Source of the DNA: Strongylocentrotus purpuratus | Taxonomy: Eukaryota > Echinodermata > Echinoidea > Camarodonta > Strongylocentrotidae | DNA: 64,000 nt | Direction of reading: 5' to 3' | NCBI RefSeq assembly: GCF_000002235.5 | Contig: NW_022145596.1 | Span: 26,763,299 to 26,827,298 of the forward strand | Part shown: positions 46,501-56,983 of the stretch, one piece after another | How the letters are laid out: every line of letters begins with the position of its first letter | Position numbering within the stretch: the first letter of the stretch is position 1 | Position numbers and translations under genes: made by a program | The notes under the pieces: generated by a model | Database searches by the model: none | Seen by the model: the letters and a program-made list of their open reading frames with translations, nothing else | What the model was told of the DNA's origin: nothing

Positions 46501-48282
46501 TGTCATCAACCAAGGCCAGCTTGTCACCCGACAGCCCTAAATTCGACTTCGGATTCCCAGGAAAACTGATGACCTCCTCAACCCAATGGTTCCAGACACC
46601 ACCAGATATCAAAATAGAATCACCAATGTTACAGAAATGGAAGATGCGTCTTCAAGATGGCATGACCATGGAATCATCCAAGAGCTCTAGACATCATGGA
46701 CTTGATGCAGATAAACCTTGTAGAGTAGAAGATGTGAAGCAAGCTCTAATGGTGATTGTTTCTCCTAGTAGGAAGAGGAAAATGAAAGGTGAAGGAGGAG
46801 AAGACATCGTTTCCATAACTACTGCAAAAAAGACCAAAAAGAACAATAACCAGAAACTGGTATCACCAAAGAAGGCTGTAGCATCTCAGGGTGCTTCTTT
46901 GGCGACATCATCAAACAAAAGAGATGTCTTAGTAGAGACAAATTCAAAACCAAACAATCCAGCACTGAAGACAAACAGAACCAAAGTAGAAAAGGAGGAT
47001 CATGCAGCAACAGTAAAAGTGAGAAGATCAGGAAGAATGAAAACAAAGGAAAGCATGTTGAATGGGTCCCTGACTGAAGAAGGCTGCGCTGCTGAGGGAG
47101 GCAACAACAGTCTAGGCATAAAATATTCTCTGAAGGTACCGCAACCCAATCGCAAAGTAGAGGATCTTCCTCATAAGAACCGCAACACTAAAAGAGGTAC
47201 AATATTTTCATAATTACCTTTTCAGTATCTACACAAAGAATAAGAGAGGGTTATGTAGGCAGTCAGAATTATTAGTTGATTTATAAATATTTTCAGTCAT
47301 CCAGACAGTAAAATATTAACAAAATCTGTTAATTAATAATCTTTTTTTTTAATTTTTTATGACTGAGCAGCTTCCTGTCTAGTTACCATAAAACATGAGT
47401 CCTAATATTGCAAAAAATTGCAAACAAAAAATGTAACTTATCCACAAATCAATTGCATGTTCTTTTGCTTTACCCTTTTAAAAAAAAAAGAAATCAAGGT
47501 ATCTTCTCAGATGATGTTCCAGAGTGATGGCATTCTTTGTGATCTTTTCCAACCAAATAGATCATCTCAGAAGAGGTATGTTATCTTAAGTGTTACAGAT
47601 TGATGAAATAACGAAAATCATCAGAAAAATGTTTAAATGCAGTTGAGGCTAAGTTACTCTTCGTCAGAATTTAAAAGGAATTTAGATAAATAATGTTGTT
47701 AAAAGATTGTAGATCTAGTCTTGCAGGGTAAAAGTGAATAACGTAATGTGAAGAAGCAGAAAAAGACACCAGAAAATATTACATCAAATAGGAATGCTTG
47801 TTGGATATTCCTTGTCATACCTCTTGAAATTATGAAATCAATTTGAAATACATAGATAACTAACTTATCTTTACTTTCTTTCCAACATCGTGTTATACAG
47901 ATTGTATAATTTTGTGTGTGACTTCAGTAAACTAACTGTTCTTTATTTGCACCACTTTGAAATTGTTAACATCTCAAAAAAGGGACGTCATGATATAAAT
48001 TCCACATGTATAGTATTTGAATGATTCAATGTCGGCCTAAGCTGTGCTTTAATTTAACGTTTGCTTTATTCTCCACCCCCTTCTTTCTCCACCCCCTTCT
48101 TTCTCTCACTTCTATTCTCTTGTCTATATCTGTTCCATTTAATATTCCAAACAATGTGTCACTTCTGCCTCAATGCAAATCAATGCAGATCATTCAACTC
48201 TCCAAGTGAGACAGAGTTCTGTCAGAGTTGTACGGATCCTGTTTCGAGCCATTTGTTCCTGGAGGAAAACTTCTTTCTCTAA
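43363..48282 (+). CDS. Six-exon gene, predicted 716-aa nuclear protein, HMG-box-like N-terminus; unrecognised
   Basis: Exons 43363-43589, 44007-44207, 44582-45518, 46491-47135, 47511-47575 and 48189-48282 join with matching phases (2, 2, 0, 0, 2). From the ATG at 43381 they give 717 codons including the stop. The N-terminus (residues ~20-65) resembles an HMG-box-like helical domain: NYYSFYNIKKTKLSARYPFL then QIERKIKHLWERASAEKRA. CPEC/C pairs follow near 115, then a long acidic/serine-rich and lysine-rich, probably disordered, middle with basic clusters (SPSRKRKMK, KKTKKNNNQK) that look like nuclear localisation signals. A CQSC pair lies near the end. I do not recognise a family; a chromatin or DNA-metabolism role is only inferred. 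The start could lie further upstream, because the first exon is also open 5' of the ATG to an acceptor. Confidence 0.7.
44007..44207 (+). CDS. Exon 2: cysteine-pair segment
   Basis: Acceptor CTTCATCTGCAG and donor CTCAG|GTATGAG. Encodes TTAKSSFKGSILQGLCKKKA through SCPECTLCSS to RKRTL. Phase 2 to phase 2. Confidence 0.7.
44582..45518 (+). CDS. Exon 3: large disordered, charged segment
   Basis: Acceptor ATTTACCGAAG (weak pyrimidine tract) and donor GAG|GTAAGG. Encodes ~312 residues rich in S, K, D and N, including TRLRAGVTEHVFDPEQY and the acidic SSSDEVQDNSDDDVGNDAF. The codon split across the upstream junction reads AG|C. Confidence 0.7.
45519..46490 (+). other. Intron 3 of the six-exon gene
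   Basis: AT-rich, bounded by GTAAGG and TTCACAG. No repeats of the window families were recognised inside. Confidence 0.6.
46491..47135 (+). CDS. Exon 4: SP- and lysine-rich segment
   Basis: Strong acceptor TTTGTCCTTCACAG. Encodes SPKFDFGFPGKLMTSSTQWF, then basic NLS-like clusters. The donor AAG|GTACCG at 47135 keeps phase 0 with the next exon. A second donor-like site, GAG|GTACAA at 47196, would leave one base and break the frame of exon 5, so the earlier one is preferred. Confidence 0.65.
47511..47575 (+). CDS. Exon 5: short segment
   Basis: 65 bp between acceptor ATCTTCTCAG and donor AAGAG|GTATG, encoding MMFQSDGILCDLFQPNRSSQ and KR (the last codon shared with exon 6). Confidence 0.5.
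48189..48282 (+). CDS. Exon 6: terminal exon with CQSC and stop
   Basis: Acceptor AATCAATGCAG; one base completes the split AG|A codon, then SFNSPSETEFCQSC and a short tail end at TAA (48280-48282). Together with the C in exon 5 this could form a small zinc site. No clear poly(A) signal was seen close downstream. Confidence 0.5.
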
Positions 48283-48385
48283 GATCTTACCATCGAGTTC
48301 AAATGACTTTTTATTTGTTCAACATTCCTGAAATAGTCTTGTAAGGAGGATCGAACCAATTTTATGTAAAACTAATTCCAGTTTA

Positions 48386-49299
48386 CACTGTCGGTCACAA
48401 AGTTGGAATATTTTTTTTAACCCCAATTTATGGAATGATTTTGACAATGATTTATTCCTAATAGATCTAGATTCTCAGATATTATTGAATAATAATTTGG
48501 CGAGTGTTTGTTTTGCGTGACTGCCTAAGCATGTGTATGCTACTATCAACTGGGGACCTTCTTCCTTAAGTCATAACTGATAGTAATGCGGATTAATGCC
48601 TCACAAAAGGGCACTAATATAGCTCATCGACATGGGTTTTTATGCTGGAGCCTCACAGTTAAGAGGCCATTGCTTTGCCACTGAATCATTATTGTACGCA
48701 GCGGGGGCCAGGGTAGGGGGCAGCCCCCACTAATAATAAAAAGAAAGAAAATGCAATAAATTATCAATAATTCATTGCATTTTTCCTCGGTCCCCAATGG
48801 GACAAATTCCTCTATACGGCCATGCATTATGGTTCGAGGCATTGCCAAACTGAGGATTTTTCCTGTTGGGGGAAAAATGCAATGAATTATTGATCATTTA
48901 TTGCATTTTTTATTTTATTTTTATTTATTTGGGGGGGGGGGGGGGGCTGGCCCCCACTGCGTACTGCTATGATTCAGTGGCAAAGCAATGGCCTAGTAAT
49001 TGTGAAGCCCCAGGATCAAAACCATGTCAATCAGCTATATTAGTGCCCTTTTGTGAGGCATTAATCCTCATTACTTTCAGTTATGACTTAAGGACGTACA
49101 TGTAGGTCTTCTAGTTGATAAACATAGTAACATAGTAGCATACACATAGTAGCAGTCACGCAAGACAAACACTCGCAAGTTATTATTCAATAACATCTGA
49201 GAATGTATACTATTATCTAGATTTATTAGGCATAAATCATTGTCAAATCATTCCATAAATTGGGGTAAAAAAAATATTCCATTTTTGTGACCAACGGTG
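48386..49299. mobile_element. Tc1/mariner-type foldback, 914 bp, TA target
   Basis: The ends CACTGTCGGTCACAAAGTTG and the complement of CAACTTTTTGTGACC-like CCAACGGTG match the Tc1/mariner terminal pattern, with TA on both sides (48384-48385, 49300-49301). The arms are ~450 bp each and stay complementary almost to the centre (for example GCCATTGCTTTGCCACTGAA versus TTCAGTGGCAAAGCAATGGC). Such a full-length foldback cannot encode a transposase. It lies ~100 bp after the stop of the six-exon gene. Confidence 0.85.
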
Positions 49300-49477
49300 T
49301 ATTTGAAACTAGTGAAGTGCATTTTTGAGTGGAAGCTGTTTAATTATCACATTATGACTTCAGCCAATCATTACTTTGTACATACATTATGTCAACTGAC
49401 ATTCTGTTTTTTATATCATCTTAGAAAATTTAGTATCTGGCTATTAATCTATGTTAGGATGGAAACATCCATGATTT

Positions 49478-50120
49478 GTATGCCTCCGCTACAAAGTAGC
49501 TGGATGCATTGTTTTCGGGTTGACCGTCCATCCGTACGTACTTTCTTCTTGTGATCACATTATCTTATGAACCGATTGATAGATTCCCGCTAAACTTAGG
49601 TCATGTACGTATCTTGTAGAGCCAATGAACTGATTAGATTTTGGGGTCAACTGGTGAAAGGTCACAGGCTCATTATGTATGCAAAAATAGCTTGTGATCA
49701 CGTTATCTCAAGAACTGATCGATGGATTCCCGCCAAACTTGGGTCATGTATGTATCTTGCGGAGCCAATGAACTGATTAGATTTTGGTGTCACGAGGTCA
49801 AAAGTCACAGGGCTCGTTATGTATGCAAAAATAGCTCGTGATAATATTATCATTAGAACCGATGGATGGATTACCATCAAAGTCAAGACATGTAAGTATC
49901 TTGCAGAGTCAATGAACTGATTAGATTTTAGGGTCATGAGGTCAAAGATCAAAGGGTCATACATGTATATGAAAAATAGCTTGTAATTAATCACGATATT
50001 CTGAGAACCTGTTAATTACCATCAAACCTGAATTATAGAAATTGCCTCTGTTTTGGTTTGTAGAATTGCTCTATGCCGGAGGTATCATTTTCGACTGCAC
50101 ACAGTCCAAGATCCATCTAG
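49478..50120 (+). mobile_element. Satellite-bearing Helitron-like element, copy D
   Basis: It starts GTATGCCTCCGCTACAAAGT with a shortened GTCCGTCC tract and has about four ~150-bp units (ATGAACTGATTAGATTTTGG, GTTATGTATGCAAAAATAGC). It ends at GACTGCACACAGTC and CCATCTAG|T. The units resemble those of copy A more than those of copies B and C. Confidence 0.7.
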
Positions 50121-51185
50121 TTTAATCCTGACATTAGAATTTGTAATATTATGTCTTCTGAAAGTAATTTTACAAAGAACCTTGATGGCATATCAATGGC
50201 ATTGTATGAAATATTATGGTAAGGAGATAAGTTCTGTGTACAGAATGTTGCTTAGGGCAATACAATATAACAATATTCTATTTATAATTATATGCACTTG
50301 TGTTTTACGCTGTTGGCGTTATGGATTGTTGGAGTTTACACTTTATCGTCAATATAAAATCTTGTTAAAATGTATTTGTCTTGAAGTTAGTTATTCTATT
50401 TAATGTTTGCCAAAGTTACCAGATTGATTGGACTGAAATCAAATTGTATAAAAGAAAGAAATGTTTGCTGAACTTACAAGATTTTGTATGCTGCTTGATT
50501 AATCAAATTTTCTGTGTCATGTCTCAAGGTTTAAGGTACTATTCCAACAAACATGTATTTTAGCTACACATTGAATATAAGTGATTGAATTTGACAAAAA
50601 TCTACCTTAAAGGGACTTGGTAACATTGTTTACATGAGAGAAAATGGTGCTCAGGTAGTGACTTCAATGCTAGATGTACAATTAAAGATAAAGAGTGAAA
50701 ACAGTCCATTACTAATGATAAAAATTGGGAAAAACTGATCTGATCGATTCCTTAATACTCCTACCTACATGTATGTATTACAATTAATTTAATAAGATTT
50801 TAGGTGAATGCAATGAATTGGCTCTATATACCATTCTAGACATTTGAATGTTGAAAGATTTTGAGAATCCTGCCTTATGTCTATTTCATGGATATACAGT
50901 TTGTAAAATTCCAAAATGGATGGGAGAATTTACTGTTAAAGGGTGTCTCACAGTGACGCCTTCTAAGAAAACCATAAATATCTATGTGGTTTGAGAATTT
51001 TTTCAGGATTCGTTGCATGTTCGAGGGTTAGGACAGTAGAAGGAATATAATAAGTAACATTTCATACACAAATTACGCAGTTTTTTCATCAACCCACATT
51101 TATGTTACTGAGTCACTTTAAACAGTTGGAAATGTACGGGAATGTGTCGTACTAAACAGTTTTATTTAATAGTGTACTAAGACCC
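50121..51185. other. No gene seen
   Basis: AT-rich sequence with short frames (50053-50403, 50381-50563) that carry no recognisable domain or splice support. Confidence 0.4.
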
Positions 51186-51310
51186 CTGTTACACATACGT
51201 CTGAAAGTGGACTGAGGCCGGCCCCGGGGCGGCTCGACGTATGTGTAACGTCAACTTTTTTGTAAAAAGCCGGACTGAGGCCAAGTGGACTCCGGGGCCG
51301 GCTTATAAGC
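51186..51310. repeat. GC-rich inverted repeat
   Basis: GTTACACATACGTC and GACGTATGTGTAAC face each other. GGACTGAGGCCGGCCCCGG and CCGGGGCCGGC elements recur in the following 60 bp. Confidence 0.7.
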
Positions 51311-51354
51311 AGAAGTGACGTGACCTGTCATCAAAACATCGGGCGCGCTTCGCC

Positions 51355-52165
51355 ACCTTCTCTTATGTTATTCTTTGTTTTTATCATTCTATCACTTTCT
51401 CTTTCTGTCTTTCCTTATGTTATTCTTTATTTATTCCTTCTATTATGTTATTCTTTGTTTTTATCATTCTATCACTTTCTCTTTCTGTCTTTCCTTATGT
51501 TATTCTTTATTTATTCCTTCTATTATGTTATTCTTTGTTTTTATCATTCTATTACTTTCTCTTTCTGTCTTTCCTTATGTGATTCTTTGTTTTTATCATT
51601 TTATCCTTTTCTCTTTCTGTCTTTCCTTATGTTATTCTTTATTTATTCCTTCTATTATGTTATTCTTTGTTTTTATCATTCTATCACTTTCTCTTTCTGT
51701 CTTTCCTTATGTTATTCTTTGTTTTTATCATTCTATCACTTTCTCTTTCTGTCTTTCCTTATGTGATTCTTTGTTTTTATCATTCTATCCTTTTCTCTTT
51801 TTGTCTTTCCTCATGTTATTCTTTGTTTCTTCCTTCTATCACCTCTTATGTTATTCTTTGTTTTTTATCGTTCTATCACTTCTCTTTCTGTCTTTCCTCA
51901 TGTTCTTCTTTATTTGTTCCTTCTATCACCTATTATGTTATTCTTTGTTTTTATCATTCTATCACTTTCTCTTTCTGTCTTTCCTTATGTGAAATGTTTT
52001 TATCATTCTATCGCTTTCTCTTTCTGTCTTTCCTTATGTTTTTCTTTGTTTCTTCCTTTTTTCATCTTTTCTCATGTTTTTCTTTGTTTTTATTATTCTA
52101 TTACTTTGTCATTCTATCTTTCCTTATGTTATTTTTTTGTTTTTATCATTCTATCACATTATATC
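51355..52165 (+). repeat. ~53-bp T-rich minisatellite
   Basis: Units of TTATGTTATTCTTTGTTTTTATCATTCTATCACTTTCTCTTT-type, some doubled or shortened. Long open frames over it (F/L/S/Y-rich, up to 228 residues) follow from the repeat and are not genes. Confidence 0.9.
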
Positions 52166-52169
52166 ACTA

Positions 52170-52259
52170 TAGACTCGGGGGGAGGGGGGGTGGTAATTAC
52201 CATTTTTTCTTCTCCCAATTCGTGAAAATTCCCCCCCCCCCCCCCCCCGGATCCGCCAC
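52170..52259. mobile_element. End fragment of the CAGTGGCGGATCC family
   Basis: The C-run followed by CCGGATCCGCCACTG matches the right end of the MITE at 23420-23841. A left end could not be recognised. Confidence 0.5.
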
Positions 52260-52388
52260 TGACAGAAACATTGAGGGGGGTTTAACCCCAAAAACACACC
52301 CCCTGCGTACGCGCCTGATATTATGTATCGTCATTGGAAGACAATCTGATTAGAGTTTCGGTAAGTAGGTCAATCATCAAATTACAGT

Positions 52389-52545
52389 TTTTGTCTCGCC
52401 TGCGTAGCAAAAAGCGAGACATAGGCACCGCTTTTCCGGTGGCGTTGACGGCGGCGTCAACATCAACAACTTAACCTACGGTTAAGTTTTTGAATTTCTG
52501 AAAGGACAAGTTCTTAGTCAATGAAACTTTGACTATAGCCCTTAC
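52389..52545. mobile_element. Inverted fragment of the element at 8975-10186
   Basis: GTCTCGCCTGCGTAGCAAAAAGCGAGAC-type hairpin, CGCTTTTCCGGTG, AACTTAACCTACGGTTAAGT and GTCAATGAAACTTTGACTAT match the end region of that element in reverse orientation. The rest is absent. Confidence 0.75.
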
Positions 52546-52549
52546 AAAA

Positions 52550-53640
52550 AAAAATCTATGATATTCCTATGCCGCTCTATGGTGAATGGTATTTCTATGA
52601 TATATTATATGGTAGAATATATTTCTATGGTATACCACACAATTGCTGAATGGTGGAGTTCTATGGTCAATGGTATCATTGATGCCGTCCTATGGTGTAT
52701 GGTATTTCTATGATATATTATATGGTAGACTATATTTCTATGGTATTTCTGCTGAATGGTATCCCTATGGTGGAGGATATTTCAGTGGTAGCTCTATGGT
52801 GGATGATGACTTTATGGTATATTTATGGTGGTTATGTGACTCTATGGTGGCTCTAAAGTGAATGGTAGATCTATGGTGGCTGTAGGTGTATGGTTTTTCT
52901 ACGGTATGTTATATGGTAGAATATATTTCTATGGTATTTCTGTTGAATGGTATCCTAGCTATGGTGGAGGATATTTCAGTGGTAGCTCTATGGTGGATGA
53001 TGACTTTATGGTATATTAATGGTGGTTAGTGACTATATGGTGGCTCTAAAGTGAATGGTAGATCTATGGTAGCTCTATGGTGGCTGTATGGTGCCCGGCC
53101 CCCCCCCCCCCCACCACTCAGGGGTCGGAATGACCGCATGCGTGTTGCCAAAATGTCTGGTAAAGGGGTACTTTTCGTGTGACAAAATCCAGCCCGAGAA
53201 TTGTAAAGGGGTGTATTTGACTTTTCACCCGGAGATTTCTTTAAAAAGGGGGTGTTTTTTTCTTTTTTTTCTCTCATCTCTTTGGATTCCTGAGAAATTA
53301 TTCCGAATTTAGGGGGTACATTGAGCATTTTTCCTGATTTAGGGGGGTCTCCAAGGCAGGAAAAGCCTGCTAAAGGGGGGTTCGAAAATGTTGGCAGTCC
53401 TCAGGGGGTGCTTTCAAAATGAGGGAACGAGCATATGCGTACCCTAAATAACACTGAGTTGGGGGGGGGGGGCGGGTATGGTGTATGGTATTTCTACGGT
53501 ACGATATATGGTAGAGTATATTTTATGGTATTTCAGTTGAATGGTATATCCCTGTGGTGTAAGATATTTTAGCAGTAGCTCTATGGTGGATGATGACTTT
53601 ATGATATATTTCTAGTGGTTAGTGACTCCATGGTGGCTCT
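52550..53640 (+). repeat. CTATGGT/TATGGTA-based degenerate array, interrupted
   Basis: Many CTATGGT motifs in longer ~230-bp higher-order repeats (GGTATTTCTATGATATATTA, GTGGAGGATATTTCAGTGG, GGATGATGACTTTATGGTAT). The array is interrupted at 53094-53475. Confidence 0.8.
53094..53475. mobile_element. 382-bp insert in the TATGGT array
   Basis: The insert runs from CCCGGCCCCC to GGGGGGGCGG and is flanked by GTATGGTG on both sides (53086-53093, 53476-53483). Because the host array contains GTATGG repeatedly, the duplication is weaker evidence than elsewhere. The interior carries several G-runs and no credible gene. Confidence 0.5.
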
Positions 53641-55047
53641 AACGTGGCACTTTTTACATAAAAAGGGCCCCTTTACTTTAAAAAGTGCCCCTATTATTTT
53701 TTTTAAAGTGCCCCTTTTCCTTCGATAAGTTCCGGTTTTCCTTTGCAATAAGTGTCCATTTTCCATTCTCATAAGTGCCCTTTTTCCATCTCTAGTAAGT
53801 GCCCCTTTTCAGATACGGGAAGTGCCCCTTTTCACTTTTGATAAGTGCCCCATTCACCTCTGATAATTTCCCTATTCAAATCTGAGAGGGGCCTTTCCCC
53901 TTTTAATAACTACCCCTTGTTTAACTCGGATAAGCGCACCTTATATTTTCACATGTGCCCCCTTTCCTTTCTAACAAGTGCCCCCATTTAAAAGAGAGCC
54001 CCTTCCCTTTATCATAAATGCCCCCTTTTCATCTATGAAAACAGTTACTTTTCATTCTTAATTCCCTCTTCATTAGTCCCCTTCCATCTCTAGTAAATGA
54101 CCCTATTAAATTCTGAGAGGTACTTGTTTTATTTTGACAAGTGTCCCTTTTCCTCCTGATAAGTGCTCTTTTCATCTTCAATAACCGCCTCTTTTATTTT
54201 GCCCCATTTAAAAGAGAGCCCCTTCCCTTTATCATAAATGCCCCCTTATATATATTCCCTTCCTAATAAATGCTCTTTTTTGCCTTCTTTTAAGTGCCCC
54301 ATCCCCTTCCCATAATTACCCCCTTTTCATCTCTTATAAGTGCCCCGTTTATCTTGACATGTGCCTCTTTTCTTTTTAATAATAGCCTGCACTTCCCCCT
54401 TCTCATAAATCCCCCCTTCCCCTCGTATTAAATGCCCCTATTAAAAACTGATCGGTGCCCCTTTTCGTACAACAAATGAACATTTCCCCTTATTATTAGT
54501 GCCCCTTTTTTCATTCTCATAAGTGCCCCTTTTCTTTTCACCTCAGATAATTACCCTTTAACAATGATACGTGCCCCATTTTCACCTTCTGATAATTACC
54601 CGTTGTAATTTGACATGTGCTCCTTTGATAAGTGTCCCCTTTTCCTCTCATCACGTGCCCCTAATTTCCAGCTACTAAGAGCAATATCGCCCAAAGCACA
54701 CTCGCATTTCTAGATGTTATAATTATGGTACTTATCAAAGGTCTTTTCAGTCTTCTGTTATGATAATGTAATAAACCCATCAGGATTGGGTTTTTCTTCT
54801 TTATAATTGATGTAATTTTTCGCACTGCGACCTCACAAATCTTATTTATGAAGATAAAAAAATATTGAAATCATCCCTGATAATGTAATCACAATATAGG
54901 GGGTATATACGAATGTTTTTTTTTTAAATATATATTTTCGCTTTGAGATTTCCTTTTGTAGGTGCCCTATTTATTTTCTCCAGAAAGTGCCCTTTTTTTG
55001 GTGCCCCCCTCCCCCCCCCCACTTTGGAAGTCGCTCCACTGCCTCTG
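53640..55047. mobile_element. Second copy of the gtgcccc hAT-like element, left-truncated
   Basis: The minisatellite (53640-54660), the following body (54660-54910) and the right end CACTTTGGAAGTCGCTCC...GCCTCTG (55021-55047) match the element at 22093. It lacks the 23420 MITE and the 24081 insertion and so supplies their pre-insertion states. Confidence 0.8.
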
Positions 55048-55204
55048 TTTACACTCAATTAGTCTCAATCAATTAAAGAAATCATTAAATAAAAAATTCT
55101 AAACCAAATTGTAACAAGTAATGTATATCAGCAGAAAGTACAAGGGCTGCCCAAGATTTGAATAACTCTTCTAGCCGTTGGTCTCCAATTTCTACTCACT
55201 GAAA
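55048..55204. other. No gene seen
   Basis: AT-rich lead into the short ORF. Confidence 0.4.
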
Positions 55205-55354
55205 ATGCTTCGCAAAACTCCAAAATATGTGAGGAAGAGGAAGGTGTTCAAAGGAGATCAATACCAGATATTACAGAAGAGTAACATGAATGCTGGAGAG
55301 GTGCCAGAAGAACTAACAGCTAATTCAGAGATCAAGGAAGCTTTCCCTGAATAA
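55205..55354 (+). CDS. Short ORF of 49 residues, possible element or exon fragment
   Basis: ATG gives MLRKTPKYVRKRKVFKGDQY, then EVPEELTANSEIKEAFPE and a stop. The composition looks like real protein, with a strongly basic N-terminus, unlike the surrounding repeats. The basic start resembles the opening of some transposon-encoded or DNA-binding proteins, but I cannot name a family. It may be the first exon or a remnant of a longer gene; nothing recognisable follows downstream. Confidence 0.3.
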   Translation: MLRKTPKYVRKRKVFKGDQYQILQKSNMNAGEVPEELTANSEIKEAFPE

Positions 55355-55570
55355 GTGTTTGGACAGCCCTATTTTTGGCCCTGGTCCCACATGTGAAGAT
55401 CCGCGTCATTAGTGGCCCACAACTTGCAGCTGCTTTGCAAAAGGCTCACGTGTGTCTGGGAGGTATGTACTTACTATCAAACAATATTTTTAGTTTGCGA
55501 ACTGTCACTTTGAGATTGTATTGCATGCTCAAGGGGTGAATGGCTCAAAAAGCCAAATCAAATGATTAAG

Positions 55571-55690
55571 AATAGAGTAACTAAAGGAGGGGGTAATCGA
55601 CCATCACCAGTTTTCGGCCGATCCGTTGGCTGCATATGGTAGAGTAAAGGAGCCGGTAATCGGCCAGCTCCCGTTTTCGGCCGATTGGTT
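55571..55690 (+). repeat. Two ~60-bp direct repeats
   Basis: GTAATCG.CCA and CGTTTTCGGCCGAT.GGTTG occur twice (55590-55632, 55648-55692). Confidence 0.7.
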
Positions 55691-56080
55691 GGATGCAAGG
55701 TAAAATCACTCTAAAATACATCGCATAATAGCATAACACATATCCCACACATACCATACCATACCAGAGTCACTGAAGAACCACATTTGCAATGGAAAAT
55801 ATATCCTAATATATCACATTTTAGCGATGTAATCGGCGGTCCCGCTCCCCGAATCTGAAAAATTATGTATCTTACGCGTGTAAGGAATATGGGTACCATA
55901 AAATGAGCTTTATTTCAAGCATTTTTCAGATTTAGAGTCCAATTTTGTGTGAGACGCAAGCTCAAAAGTATCTCATCGCATGTATTTAATCAATGCAGCC
56001 GGATACCGCAGCGCACACGATATCTCTGTCTAATTCAGATTCCAATTTCTGATCACCGCAGCCCAGATAACAATACGGCG
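55691..56080. other. No gene seen
   Basis: Contains (ACCAT)n-like and TATCACAT motifs; no supported coding. Confidence 0.4.
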
Positions 56081-56340
56081 TTGGGCCAACGTCGGCCACG
56101 GTCGGCAGGGTCGCAGTCGGCAAGCCAACGTTGGCTAATCGTTGGGCCATCGTCGCCATTTTTTACTGATAAATGGTGGCTATTGGTTGGCTCATTCGAC
56201 GTTGGGCCAATGTTGGCTGAACGTTGGTCCATTGTCGCCATTTTCAATGATAAATGGTGGCTATTGGTTGGCTATTCGACGATTGGGCCAATGTTGGCTG
56301 AACGTTGGTCCATTGTCGCCATTTTCACTGATAAATGGTG

Positions 56341-56983
56341 TAGGCTTGAGTCGGTACGGTCGATCACACCGGGACCCGACCGTTGCCGTCGGGTCCCGGT
56401 TTCGTTTTTTGAGAACCGACGCTCCGAAAAAAATAACGAAATATGTAAGAAATTGCAGTTTTGCACACCACTAAAATCATTCCACCTTAAAACTTAAGTA
56501 TTTAATTGTTACCAATCATATTCATTTTTTTAATATTTATTTTGTCTTTAAAAAATAATATGATCGGTATATTGAAAAGAAGAATTTTTTAGAAAGCTGT
56601 TTTCTTATTGTAACATTCATAGTTTTTGACCAGATTTATTCAACTTGCATAAATTAAAATGGCGGCTCGAATGTTGTCTTGCTGTTTTTGCCTCAGTTTT
56701 TTTTACTTTTAGAGGCACGATAATGGCACTAAACATAGCCAATTATGGATGAAAATAATATCAAATGGAAGAATATACCGATCTGAGCCGAGGTATGCAT
56801 GTGTTGATTTATTTGATTGATAAAAAAGGTCACTTTTAAGGGACATACTGATGATAAAATTGATATGCGCTTTTTATAGAGGCAAGTGACAAATCCTGCG
56901 AGCTGATTTCGGGACACCGGGTCCCGATCGGTACAACGCCGTCGGGACCCGGTTTATGAAAATCCCGACATGACTCAGGCCTA
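56341..56983. mobile_element. 643-bp hAT-like MITE in the minisatellite
   Basis: The ends TAGGCTTGAGTCGG and GACTCAGGCCTA are inverted repeats, flanked by AAATGGTG (56333-56340, 56984-56991), an 8-bp target duplication in the repeat unit. Subterminal CCGGGACCC/GGGTCCCGG palindromes occur near both ends. AT-rich, non-coding centre. Confidence 0.8.

Noticed and set aside
51320-52353. Membrane-protein-like frames rich in F, L, S and Y (148-228 residues)
   Set aside because: They are translations of a ~53-bp minisatellite in more than one frame.
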